From DASQPE01 sp046733215 (GTDB lineage Bacteria > Gemmatimonadota > Gemmatimonadetes > Gemmatimonadales > GWC2-71-9), in assembly GCA_046733215.1 (NCBI GenBank), contig JBKPOS010000013.1:16725-80724 (forward strand): a DNA stretch of 64,000 bases. Direction: 5' to 3'. The notes below the pieces were generated by a model that had not been told where the DNA came from, did no database searches, and saw only the letters and a list, made by a program, of their open reading frames with translations. The position numbers and the translations under genes are program-made. Within the stretch, counting starts at the first letter, position 1; every line of letters begins with the position of its first letter. This document shows, one piece after another, positions 15,961 to 24,797 of this stretch.

Positions 15961-17124
15961 TCAGCAGCTGGCTGGAGACTCTGAGCCGCAGGCCCCGGGC
16001 ACAGCCCGGGAAGTAGCATCGGAGAGTTGGGCTCGGACTACCCGCAGCTTGTCGATCGATCGGCTGGTGCGGGGATCGTAGCTTCGATTAGTGAGAAAGA
16101 CGAGGAATAGGTCGCGGACCGGATCGATCCACAATTCGGTGCCGGTCCAGCCCGTATGGCCATAGGCTGCCGGACTCACCAGAGTGCCGAAAACGCTCGG
16201 ATCATCGACGGGGGCATCCAAGGTTGGGCCGTCCCACCCGAGGAGTCGCGTCCCGCTTCGCGGGCCGGGCCTGAGGAAGAGCTTCATTGTCTCGCCTCTG
16301 ACCCACCCCCCGTTCGGGCCCTGGCCCTGGCGCAGCCATACCTGGGCAAACCGCGCGAGGTCATCGCCGGTCGAGAAGAGCCCCGCATGACCCGCAGCCC
16401 CACCAAGGCGCGCGGCATTCTGGTCATTTACCTCTCCGCGAACGGGCCGGCCGCGATAGCGGCCGCTCGGTGCCACTAGTCGCCAGAGCTTGGAAGGAGG
16501 GCGGTATAGCGTGTGGGTGAGCTCGAGCGGTGTCAGCACCTCACGCTGTACGACCTGATCCAGCGGTTCACCCATCACCTGTTCGACCAGGAGCCCCAGG
16601 AGCATGGCATTCAGATCACTGTACACAGCAGTATCACCCGGCGCTCGCTGCAGCGGCTCGGCATACAGCCGGTCGATTACACCGTCGCGGGAGTGAGCCT
16701 GACGATAGAAAGGGACCCAGGGAGGGAGGCCGCTCGTGTGATCGAGCAGCATTCGAACCGTGACCTGACTTTTTTCGCCGCCGGCGAACCGCGGCAGATA
16801 CCGGACGATTGCGGTATCGAGGCCCACTTTCCCCGCGTCCACCAGACGGAGCACGGCACTCCCCGTTCCCACCACCTTGGTGAGCGAAGCCAGGTCCCAG
16901 AGAGTCGAGTCCGGGGAGGGTCGAGCCGATTTCTGGCTCCAGGTAAGCCGGCCGAAACCCTTGCCATACAGGATCGTATCGCGCCGGCCGATGACCACTA
17001 CTGCGCCCGGATACAGGCCCTTCTGAATCCCGTGGCGTACCGCGGCGTCGACGTCCCTGAACTGCTGGGCCTGCAGAGAAGAGCGAGTAAGCGTGAGGGC
17101 CACGAGCGCAACGAGGGTTAGCAA
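15961..17124 (-). CDS. Secreted serine hydrolase, beta-lactamase/penicillin-binding (S12) fold
   Basis: A 387-residue protein with an N-terminal signal peptide (LTLVALVALTLTRSSLQAQ). The S12 motifs are present: SxxK as SLTK near residue 80, YxN as YSDLN, and HxG as GHTGWTG. It contains no class C beta-lactamase hallmark, so an esterase, peptidase or cell-wall role is as likely as beta-lactam hydrolysis. A second, unrelated-looking S12 protein is at 60030-61070. The 3' intergenic stretch 15875-15960 on its downstream side shows nothing of note. Confidence 0.85.
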   Translation of the reverse strand: MLTLVALVALTLTRSSLQAQQFRDVDAAVRHGIQKGLYPGAVVVIGRRDTILYGKGFGRLTWSQKSARPSPDSTLWDLASLTKVVGTGSAVLRLVDAGKVGLDTAIVRYLPRFAGGEKSQVTVRMLLDHTSGLPPWVPFYRQAHSRDGVIDRLYAEPLQRAPGDTAVYSDLNAMLLGLLVEQVMGEPLDQVVQREVLTPLELTHTLYRPPSKLWRLVAPSGRYRGRPVRGEVNDQNAARLGGAAGHAGLFSTGDDLARFAQVWLRQGQGPNGGWVRGETMKLFLRPGPRSGTRLLGWDGPTLDAPVDDPSVFGTLVSPAAYGHTGWTGTELWIDPVRDLFLVFLTNRSYDPRTSRSIDKLRVVRAQLSDATSRAVPGACGSESPASC

Positions 17125-17161
17125 AGCCCGTCCTACCCTACGGCGCCGGTACGTGGAGGGG

Positions 17162-17965
17162 TTAGCGATTCTCTTCGCCTTTTATGGAACCTGGCGGAAG
17201 CTGGTAAAGCAATTGGGCCGTCCGCACGTCCCGGTCGGAGAGCCGGGCCGTGCGTGTTGACGGGAACATGACGTCGTTCGAATCTGCCGAGTGAGGGAGG
17301 CCGATTGCGTGGCCAGTCTCATGGACGGCCACAGACAGCAAGGCTGGATCGGTAAGGTCTGCACCGGCGCTTGAATGCATGGCCAGTGAAATCGTCGCCC
17401 GGCGCACCCGCCCTGCCTGATCCCAGGTCAAATCGGTTTGGCCTGCCCGATCAATGTCGAAGCGATCGATCCAGCGCACTATGATATCGGCGTCTGCGGT
17501 GTCGCGTGCTTCGCTGAAACTCACTCCGATGCCCGCCTCGATCCAGCGAGCCAGCGCCTGTCGCACCAGCGCGCCCATCCTTGGCATGTATCCCGGCGTG
17601 TCATCCTCCACGAGAAAGACCTTGAGGGGGGCGCCATTGCGATCCGGCCAGCGACGGATCACCGAGTCAGTGGTCGCTATTAGCGAATCGAGATACGTCC
17701 GATCTGCCGCGCCGGTGAGCTGGCGCCGGACGGCCAACCGGGCGAGCCGGTCCAGGGCAGAGGGCTCAGCAGTGGGAATCGGCGACGGCGCGGCGGCGGG
17801 CAGGGCTTTCGGAGCCGGCTGACGGGAAGGGGTAGCTGCCAAGGTGTCTGCCGGCGTCGGCGAGGTCCGCGCATTGAGGGTGGTCGAGGCGGTCCGGGTC
17901 ACTCGGTCCGCCAAGACAGCGAAGAGAAGGAGCCCCGTCAGGGCGGGCAGCAGGATGCGTTTCAT
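17162..17965 (-). CDS. Matrixin-family zinc metalloprotease
   Basis: A 267-residue exported or membrane-anchored protease. The N-terminus has a hydrophobic segment (RILLPALTGLLLFAVLA), then a Pro/Ala/Thr-rich linker to about residue 70. The zinc site HETGHAIGLPH fits HEXXHXXGXXH and is followed by the Met-turn NDVMFP, both typical of M10 metzincins. The start at 17965 (MKRILLPAL) is chosen because it gives a clean signal. It is divergent from the MMPL gene across a 76-bp gap that holds a 20-bp palindrome. Confidence 0.87.
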   Translation of the reverse strand: MKRILLPALTGLLLFAVLADRVTRTASTTLNARTSPTPADTLAATPSRQPAPKALPAAAPSPIPTAEPSALDRLARLAVRRQLTGAADRTYLDSLIATTDSVIRRWPDRNGAPLKVFLVEDDTPGYMPRMGALVRQALARWIEAGIGVSFSEARDTADADIIVRWIDRFDIDRAGQTDLTWDQAGRVRRATISLAMHSSAGADLTDPALLSVAVHETGHAIGLPHSADSNDVMFPSTRTARLSDRDVRTAQLLYQLPPGSIKGEENR

Positions 17966-17999
17966 AGAATGTGATGAATATGCCGTGAGCGAGTAGCCG

Positions 18000-18019
18000 G
18001 ACGCCAGCATGCTGGCGTC
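18000..18019. promoter_or_regulatory. Perfect 20-bp palindrome between divergent protease and MMPL genes
   Basis: The sequence GACGCCAGCATGCTGGCGTC reads the same on both strands with no spacer. It sits 34 bp upstream of the matrixin start and 22 bp upstream of the TTG start of the MMPL gene, where a dimeric repressor or activator could control both genes. It could also form a cruciform or an RNA stem. The operator role is inferred from symmetry and position. Confidence 0.55.
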
Positions 18020-18041
18020 GGTGGCTGGAGCCGTCTAACAT

Positions 18042-20351
18042 TTGGCCACCGGCTGCCAGGGCTTGGCACGGCCATGGAGGCACCAACTGAGCGCGAGGGA
18101 ACGTATCGCCAGGGGCCTGATCCGCTGGCGCTGGGCTATTGTAGTCCTCTGGTCCGTAATCGGCGTGTTCGCGGCAGTTCGCGCCCGGGCAACCGAGCAG
18201 CTCCTGAATCTTCGGGGCGGCAGTACTCGGGAGACGGAGGCGTCGCTGGCCGAGGCCACGCTCAGCCATCGTTTCGACAGCCCGGTCAATGAGTTTTTTG
18301 CGGTCACCCTTGCCGGCCCGGCATCATTCGATCTTTCCGGCCCTCGCTTAGTAGTCGATAACCTCGCGCACTCTCTCGCCGCCCTGCCCTCCGTGCGGAG
18401 TGTCGTCTCATACGTTTCCACCAGCGATACCTCCTTTGTTAGCCGAGACCGCCGCACGACGTTCCTGGTGGTCGCGTTGCGCACGTCCACCGGCGACAGC
18501 GCCGGAGGTCTGGTTCCGATCGTGCGCCAGACGGTACGCACAACTTTGAATGCATTTCCTGGGGGCCGGCGCTACACGGCGCACGTCACCGGACGAGCCC
18601 CGCTCGACCTGGATATTCGCACCGTTAGCGCTCAGGACAGTCGGCGGGTCGAGCGGCTATTGATTGCCCCTACTCTGCTAATCCTCGTTCTTGCGTTCGG
18701 CGCTTTAGTCGCCGCGGTACTTCCTCTCATCGTCGGCTTTCTCGCGATCGTAGTCTCGCTCGCCATCATCGGCCTCTTGGCGCACCTCACCCCGATGTCG
18801 GTGTTCGTGCTCAACATGACCACCATGATCGGACTGGGAGTGGGAATCGATTACTCACTCCTGGTGGTAACCCGCTTCCGCGAGGAGCTGAGCCGAGGCC
18901 GTCGACGCCGTGAAGCGGCAGTCACAACACTGCTGACCGCTGGAACGGCCGTCGTCACTTCAGGGCTGACTGTCGTCGTCGGGTTCGGGGCTCTGCTTTT
19001 TACCCCGCTGGTGGAAACACGGAGCGTCGGACTGGGAGGACTGGTGACCGTAGCCGTCGCCGTCCTGTTGTCGACCACTCTTTTGCCCGCCTTGCTCGCC
19101 ATCATGGGGCGGACCATCGAACGCCCCCGGTGGCTCGCGCGCCGCGTCGCCTGGTGGCACGCTCCCCGAATCTGGGAGACCTGGGCCCGCACGCTGAGCC
19201 GCCACCCATGGAAGGCGGCCGCATTGGGAGGTCTCACCATCGCACTTTTGACGGCACCCATTTTCTGGATCCGGATTGGGTTGCCCTCGCGGGATTGGTG
19301 GCCTAGCGACACCGAAGGCGGTAAGGGCGTCGAGACGTTGACCGCCATGGGCGTTGGCGGCGTGATTCAGCCTATCCGTCTCGTGATCGAGGCGCCGGCT
19401 GGGCACACTGCGGTCGAGACCACCACGCTTCGGGGCTTACGGACTCTGTCGGACTCGCTTAGGGCGGACCCGCGAGTGCGTGACGTCCGCGGCCTGGTCG
19501 ACGCCAAGCGAAATACTTCGCTCCTAGCCTATTCCGTGCTCTATAGCGACCTGGATGCCGCACGCCAGGATCTTCCGCCTGAGTTCCTGGACGCGTACCT
19601 GAGCAAGGACGCGCGGGCGACGTTGATGGATGTCATTCTTTCGGATACAACGTCGCTAACCACGGCAATGGACGTGGTTCGCAAGATTCGCGACCTCCGA
19701 AACGAGCCCCTGCGGGGTACGAAAGGCCTTGATATCAAAATCGGCGGTTACGTCGCATCCGCCCTCGATTTTCAAGACGACATGCTGGAACGCCTTCCGC
19801 TCCTGATCGGCTTGATACTCGCCGCTACTGGGGTCATGCTTGCGATCGCGTTCCGCTCCGTGCTGGTCCCTGTCAAGGCGATCATCATGAACACTCTATC
19901 GGTCAGCGGAACCTTCGGACTGATCGTACTCGTCTTCCAGCACGGAATCGGAGCTCGCCTCTTCGGCCTCACCGGTCCGACGTCTGCGATCTTCGTCGTT
20001 GTTCCGGTCCTGGTGTTCGCCATCGTGTTCGGCCTGAGCATGGATTACGAGGTCTTCCTGCTCAGCCGAATCAAGGAGGCTTTCGATCGGACCGGCCGCA
20101 ATGACGAAGCGGTGCTGGAAGGACTGAGCGCAACGGCTTCGGTAATCACCTCCGCCGCGCTTATCATGATCCTGGTTTTTGGGGTCTTCGCGTTTGCCAG
20201 AATACTGGTGATGCAGTTCTTGGGATTCGGGCTTGCGGTAGCCGTGCTGCTCGACGCCACGATCATCCGCATGGTGCTGGTTCCAGCAGTCATGCACCTC
20301 GCGGGGCGCTGGAACTGGTGGCCGGGAAAAGCGGTGAACAGTGAACAGTAA
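18042..20351 (+). CDS. MMPL/RND-family membrane transporter
   Basis: A 769-residue RND-type transporter of the MMPL branch. It has TM1 (AIVVLWSVIGVFAAV, near residue 35), a periplasmic loop, a block of five TM segments from about residue 205 with the motif GIDYSLLVVTRFREEL, a seventh segment with a second large loop, then a second block containing GLSMDYEVFLLSRIKEA. The Asp-Tyr pairs in these two motifs are the proton-relay residues of the family. Likely cargo is a lipid or hydrophobic metabolite. It starts with TTG; a start a few codons further in is possible. Its last residues (AVNSEQ) and TAA stop are encoded by a heptamer repeat. Confidence 0.88.
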   Translation: MATGCQGLARPWRHQLSARERIARGLIRWRWAIVVLWSVIGVFAAVRARATEQLLNLRGGSTRETEASLAEATLSHRFDSPVNEFFAVTLAGPASFDLSGPRLVVDNLAHSLAALPSVRSVVSYVSTSDTSFVSRDRRTTFLVVALRTSTGDSAGGLVPIVRQTVRTTLNAFPGGRRYTAHVTGRAPLDLDIRTVSAQDSRRVERLLIAPTLLILVLAFGALVAAVLPLIVGFLAIVVSLAIIGLLAHLTPMSVFVLNMTTMIGLGVGIDYSLLVVTRFREELSRGRRRREAAVTTLLTAGTAVVTSGLTVVVGFGALLFTPLVETRSVGLGGLVTVAVAVLLSTTLLPALLAIMGRTIERPRWLARRVAWWHAPRIWETWARTLSRHPWKAAALGGLTIALLTAPIFWIRIGLPSRDWWPSDTEGGKGVETLTAMGVGGVIQPIRLVIEAPAGHTAVETTTLRGLRTLSDSLRADPRVRDVRGLVDAKRNTSLLAYSVLYSDLDAARQDLPPEFLDAYLSKDARATLMDVILSDTTSLTTAMDVVRKIRDLRNEPLRGTKGLDIKIGGYVASALDFQDDMLERLPLLIGLILAATGVMLAIAFRSVLVPVKAIIMNTLSVSGTFGLIVLVFQHGIGARLFGLTGPTSAIFVVVPVLVFAIVFGLSMDYEVFLLSRIKEAFDRTGRNDEAVLEGLSATASVITSAALIMILVFGVFAFARILVMQFLGFGLAVAVLLDATIIRMVLVPAVMHLAGRWNWWPGKAVNSEQ

Positions 20352-20416
20352 ACGGTGAACGGGGACTGCCTTTCGGTTCAGCCCCGTTCAGCGTTCACTG
20401 TTCACTGTTTACCGTT
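20324..20416. repeat. Heptamer inverted-repeat element between converging MMPL and polA genes
   Basis: The left arm 20333-20364 is built of units GTGAACA, GTGAACA, GTAAACG and GTGAACG; the right arm 20382-20413 is its reverse complement with 29 of 32 positions matching; the loop is 17 bases. A GGGAAAAGC lead-in precedes the left arm. Stops TGA/TAA stand at 20335, 20342, 20349 and 20356 on the plus strand, and on the minus strand at 20388, 20395, 20402 and 20409, so all six frames are closed. It supplies the stop of the MMPL gene and of polA and may act as a two-way terminator. Confidence 0.85.
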
Positions 20417-23228
20417 TTGCATCCCGCCAGTTGGGGCCCACGCCGATGTCGACCACAAGCGCCACATCGAGGGGTACGACGGTTTCCATCTGACTCCGCA
20501 CCAGGTCCCGCATCTGCTCCACCTCCGCTACCGGAACCTCGAACAGCAATTCGTCGTGCACCTGTAGGAGCATCCGGCTGGCCAGCCCGCGCTCGCGAAT
20601 CGCGCGGTGCGTGCGGACCATCGCCAATTTGATGAGGTCCGCCGCCGACCCCTGGAGGGGTGAGTTCTGCGCCGTTCGCTCGGCATATGCCCGCATATTG
20701 AAATTGCGGTCGCGGATTTCAGGGATATAGCGGCGCCGCTTGAATAAGGTCTCGACATATCCTTGCTCGCGGGCGAGCTGCACCTGCCGGTCCAGGAACG
20801 CACGCACCCCGGCGAATCGCTCGAAATAGCGAGCGATAAATGCCTTCGCGTCTTCCTGAGAAATGCCAAGCTGCCTCGAGAGCGCGAACGGGCCCTGACC
20901 GTAGATGGTCGCGAAGTTGATGGTCTTGGCCCGCGACCGCATCTCAGGGGTCACCCGGTCCACGGACACACCGAAGATGAGCGCCGCAGTCTGTCGATGA
21001 ATATCGCCGCCCTGGCGAAAAGCCTCGATGAAGGCAGGATCGCCGGAGAGATGCGCCATGATGCGCAGCTCGATCTGGGAATAGTCCGCCACCAAGAAGA
21101 CCGCTCCCGGGCAGGGGACAAACCCCCGACGAATCGCCTCTCCCCGAGGCGTGCGAATCGGGATGTTCTGCAGATTGGGGTCGGATGACGATAGCCGGCC
21201 GGTGGCGGCCCCGGTCTGATTAAAGCTGGTGTGGATCCGGCCCGTCTTGGGACTTACTTCCTGGGGCAACGCGTCGACGTAGGTGCTCTTCAGCTTCTGC
21301 AGCTCGCGATATTCCAGAATGAGCCTGGGCAGTTCGTGTCCCAGCGCTGCCAGCTGCTCAAGCACGTCGGCATCAGTAGATGGCCCCGTCTTGGTCTTCT
21401 TTTGGACGGGGAGCTGGTGCTTTTCAAACAGCACGATCGCGAGCTGGCGGGGCGAATTCAGATTGAGCTCCACGCCGGCGACGCGGGTGATCTCTCCCTC
21501 CAACCTGAACAGATCGGCACCGAGTTCGCGAGACAGCTGCTCGAATACCTGCCGATCGACCCCGATTCCGTCCCACTCCATCTGGGCAAGGACTTCGATA
21601 AGTGGAAGCTCCAGGTCGCGGAGCAAGGGCTCCAGCGAGGTGTCCCGGAGTCGGGGCGCGAAGAAGTCATGCAAGGCAAGGACTACTGCGCTGTCGGCAC
21701 CGCATAGATCGGCCGCTTGCCGCACCGGCAGCTCGGCCACCGGCATCGGTTTCTTGCCCCGGCCGGGTGCGTCCGGATATGGATCCATAGTCCGGCCCAG
21801 ATGCTCGAGTGCCAGAGTATCCAGACTGTGGGAGCGTCGTCCCGGATCGAGCACGAAGCTGGCCAGCATCGAATCGTAGGCCACGCCCGCGATCTCGATG
21901 CCTGCTCCGCGAAGCACCTGCCAGTCGAATTTCAGGTTGTGCCCAGCCTTCGGAACCTCGGGGTCGCGCAGCAGGTCGGCCAGGACAGAGCAGGCGGAGC
22001 TCGAGAGCTGTGGAAGGTTGGTGACGGGTGGCGGCGCTGCCAGCTCACCGCCCTGTGGACGATGCCCGAAGGGGAAGTACCAAGCCTCGGAGGAGCTCGC
22101 GGCGAGCGACAAACCGACCAGCTCCGCCTGACGCGCTCGGGAGGAACTGGCAACGGTGTCGAGTGCAATCAGATTCGCACCGCGAAGATGTCGCACCACA
22201 TCGGCCAGTCCCGCAGAATCCTCAACCACGTGAACGACGACTGCCGGCGCCGCCCGCTCGACGTCCGGCTCTGCTGGAACGAGCCGACCCTCAGGCACAG
22301 GAGACGAGGGGGCAGTGTCAGGCTCGCCAGTGCCGTTCACCTTCCGTACCAGGGTGTAGAACTCAAGCTCGGTCAACAGTCGGAGCAGCCGCTCGCGATC
22401 GGGTTCGACGACAGCCATCCGCTCGAGATCGAGATCGACAGGAACGTCCCGCCGGATAGTCACCAGTTCCCGTGAAAGACGCGCCTCGGCAGCGTACTGG
22501 ATCAATGCCTCACGGGGTCGTTTGGCGGGTACTTCGGCGGCTCGGGCCAGGAGGTTGTCGAGATCGCCGAAGTCGGCCAGCAGTTTTTGCGCGCCTTTCT
22601 CCCCTACCCCCTTCACCCCCGGCACGTTGTCCGAGGAATCGCCAACCAACGCCAGAAAATCCGTCACGCGAGCCGGCGCCACACCAAGCCGTGCCGCCGC
22701 ATTGCTCTCGTCTACCCAGGTCTCGTCTACTCCACCCGGACCGCCACGTCCCGGGTTCAGCAAAGCGACCCGCGGTCCAATCAGCTGATAGAAGTCCTTG
22801 TCGCCTGACACGATGACTGCCTGAAGCCCGCCCGCGGCGGCCCTAGTGGCGAGAGTTCCAATGACGTCGTCGGCTTCGAAACCCGGGACCTCCGAGCAGG
22901 TGACCCGGAAAGCCTCAAGTAGCTGACGGGTTCTCTCCACCGCGCGATCGAAGTCCGCCTGAAGTTCGTCCCCCAGCTTTTCGCGAGTGGACTTGTAGTC
23001 GGGGTAGCGCTCGGCGCGGAACGATGTGCCCGCATCGAGGACCCAGGCGAGGTAGTCGGGCCGGTATTTCTCCTGCAAGCGAAGCAGAAAATTCACCACC
23101 CCCCAGGCCGCCGAGGTATTCTCGCCGCGGGTTGTCCGCAGCGGCCGGGACATCATGGCAAAGAAGGCGCGATAGATCAGGGCATAGCCGTCCACCAGAA
23201 AGACCTGGGGAGGCGTGTGATTTGGCAT
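20409..23228 (-). CDS. polA: DNA polymerase I
   Basis: A 939-residue three-domain Pol I. Residues about 1-290 are the 5'-3' exonuclease (LVDGYALIYRAFFAM, SGDKDFYQL, GVKGVGEKGAQKLL). Residues about 340-530 are a 3'-5' exonuclease-like domain, and about 560-939 the polymerase with DYSQIELRIMAHLSGD (motif A), RAKTINFATIYGQGP (motif B) and QVHDELLFEVP (motif C). The proofreading site appears incomplete: motif I reads ALDTV where DTE is expected, and the exo III Tyr is replaced by Leu, while GHNLKFDWQVL is intact. The stop codon lies in the right arm of the heptamer inverted repeat. Confidence 0.96.
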   Translation of the reverse strand: MPNHTPPQVFLVDGYALIYRAFFAMMSRPLRTTRGENTSAAWGVVNFLLRLQEKYRPDYLAWVLDAGTSFRAERYPDYKSTREKLGDELQADFDRAVERTRQLLEAFRVTCSEVPGFEADDVIGTLATRAAAGGLQAVIVSGDKDFYQLIGPRVALLNPGRGGPGGVDETWVDESNAAARLGVAPARVTDFLALVGDSSDNVPGVKGVGEKGAQKLLADFGDLDNLLARAAEVPAKRPREALIQYAAEARLSRELVTIRRDVPVDLDLERMAVVEPDRERLLRLLTELEFYTLVRKVNGTGEPDTAPSSPVPEGRLVPAEPDVERAAPAVVVHVVEDSAGLADVVRHLRGANLIALDTVASSSRARQAELVGLSLAASSSEAWYFPFGHRPQGGELAAPPPVTNLPQLSSSACSVLADLLRDPEVPKAGHNLKFDWQVLRGAGIEIAGVAYDSMLASFVLDPGRRSHSLDTLALEHLGRTMDPYPDAPGRGKKPMPVAELPVRQAADLCGADSAVVLALHDFFAPRLRDTSLEPLLRDLELPLIEVLAQMEWDGIGVDRQVFEQLSRELGADLFRLEGEITRVAGVELNLNSPRQLAIVLFEKHQLPVQKKTKTGPSTDADVLEQLAALGHELPRLILEYRELQKLKSTYVDALPQEVSPKTGRIHTSFNQTGAATGRLSSSDPNLQNIPIRTPRGEAIRRGFVPCPGAVFLVADYSQIELRIMAHLSGDPAFIEAFRQGGDIHRQTAALIFGVSVDRVTPEMRSRAKTINFATIYGQGPFALSRQLGISQEDAKAFIARYFERFAGVRAFLDRQVQLAREQGYVETLFKRRRYIPEIRDRNFNMRAYAERTAQNSPLQGSAADLIKLAMVRTHRAIRERGLASRMLLQVHDELLFEVPVAEVEQMRDLVRSQMETVVPLDVALVVDIGVGPNWRDAKR

Positions 23229-23267
23229 GGGGGGAAAATACTGCTGCGGTTACCGCCTAGAAGCCGC

Positions 23268-24635
23268 TCATTCCCGATCGGCGGTTTCACCGCCACCGTG
23301 TCGGAGCCGTGAGACGGCATGCTCGTAGTCCGCACGGGAGCGGGAGGTGAGGCGGAAGCGACCGAAGGACGATTCATCGACGAAGAACAACGTGAGCCGA
23401 TACCGATAGTACACCCAGCGAATGACCCGAGACGACGTGCTGGGCGCCTGCTCCGTGACCTCATCCGGCGCGCCGAGGACCACGAAAACCTCGCCCCGAT
23501 CAGTACGCCAGCCCGGCATACCCTCGTCCTTTATTTGAGCATTCGCGGTCGCCAGCCGGCTGAAGTACTCGTCGAGCTGCTCGTTCTGGGGGGTCTTCGG
23601 ATCGGGATCGCTGGACTTGCGGAACTCCCGCCAGAGATGGGCCCGATCGGCCGGAGCGGCCCGCCGCAGCGAGTCCAGGGCGGGATTCGGACCGAAGTAG
23701 CGCAACAGGCTGAGCATTTGATCGTAGCTCGTAACCAGCCACTGGGACGTGAACGAGACGATGGCAGTGGACCGGCGGGCTGTCGCCCCCGACCCGACGA
23801 CGAGGCGCATTTCGCCCAGGACCAGGCTATCGGGCGCGATGCGGATGACCTGGCTTTCGATTGGCCGCCCGCCCTGGAACCGCAAAGAGTCCCGATAGAC
23901 GAGGCTGTCCTGTCCGTCGCGCACCTCGAAGGGCACGGTCTGTCGGCGAGGAAAGGCATAGCCTTCGATGTATGCCAGCAGGGTATCGCCGCCAAAACTG
24001 ACCACGCCTCGGGGGTTGATTACAAGCTTGAGCGGATCCGCCGGCGTTGCCCTGCCCTGCACTTGATACGCGAGAATCGGCTCGCTCGAGGTTCCAGGCG
24101 CGAGCTTCGGGACCGTATAGTCGCCCTCGGCCCGTGACTCGACCCCTGCGTTCATGTCCCGCACGTTCACGATGACGTTGTAAGGACCCGGCAGCAATTT
24201 GAAATGCTGTTGAAACAGCACACTCTCGTCGGTTCGACCGGTCTCCGGCTGCGTCGCGACCCGGACCGTTTCCTCGCGACCCACCTGTACGGGCGCTCCG
24301 GTCACCGGACGGAGCGTGATATCCACCCGATAATGAGCTGAGAAGCCAGACGGCTCGCGTTGGAAGTTGAGGGACCGATTTTCCAGGGAAAGACCGAGAA
24401 TTGCGAGAGTGGTGTCGCCGACACCTTGAGCGAACGCCACGTTGCCAACGAAGGGCAGAGGATCGGCCGCCGCGAGACGACCGACACCGCGGTAGATGCC
24501 GCTCGTGGACGTGACAGCCGGCATGTCGTCGGGAGCCGGCGCCGGCCCGCTCGCCGAGCTTCCCTTCCCCGCTCCGCCGCCGCCGCACGCCGCGAGAGCG
24601 CCCGCGATCGAAAGGACCAGCGCGAGGCGCCGCAT
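23268..24635 (-). CDS. GWxTD-domain lipoprotein
   Basis: A 455-residue secreted protein with a lipobox signal peptide (ALVLSIAGALAACGGGG). The C-terminal 120 residues hold a GWxTD domain, seen as GMPGWRTDRGEVFVVLGAPDEV in shortened form PGWRTDRGEVFVVLG. The middle part is beta-rich. GWxTD domains occur in Gemmatimonadota, Bacteroidota and Acidobacteriota; their function is not established. The start at 24635 gives the lipoprotein signal. It is divergent from a Ser/Thr kinase gene across 162 bp in which no clear promoter is visible. Confidence 0.86.
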   Translation of the reverse strand: MRRLALVLSIAGALAACGGGGAGKGSSASGPAPAPDDMPAVTSTSGIYRGVGRLAAADPLPFVGNVAFAQGVGDTTLAILGLSLENRSLNFQREPSGFSAHYRVDITLRPVTGAPVQVGREETVRVATQPETGRTDESVLFQQHFKLLPGPYNVIVNVRDMNAGVESRAEGDYTVPKLAPGTSSEPILAYQVQGRATPADPLKLVINPRGVVSFGGDTLLAYIEGYAFPRRQTVPFEVRDGQDSLVYRDSLRFQGGRPIESQVIRIAPDSLVLGEMRLVVGSGATARRSTAIVSFTSQWLVTSYDQMLSLLRYFGPNPALDSLRRAAPADRAHLWREFRKSSDPDPKTPQNEQLDEYFSRLATANAQIKDEGMPGWRTDRGEVFVVLGAPDEVTEQAPSTSSRVIRWVYYRYRLTLFFVDESSFGRFRLTSRSRADYEHAVSRLRHGGGETADRE

Positions 24636-24797
24636 CGACAGTCTCCGGTCGTCGTGGAGGTAACGCTGCGCCTTTTCAGGCGTGCAAGCGAAGGTTAGCG
24701 GCGGCAAGCGACGAGCGTCAAGCAGCGGCACGATACACTCTCCGACAGTTTGGAAGCGCTTGCTGGCCATTGAGCGACTCACTAGGTTGGCTCACGC

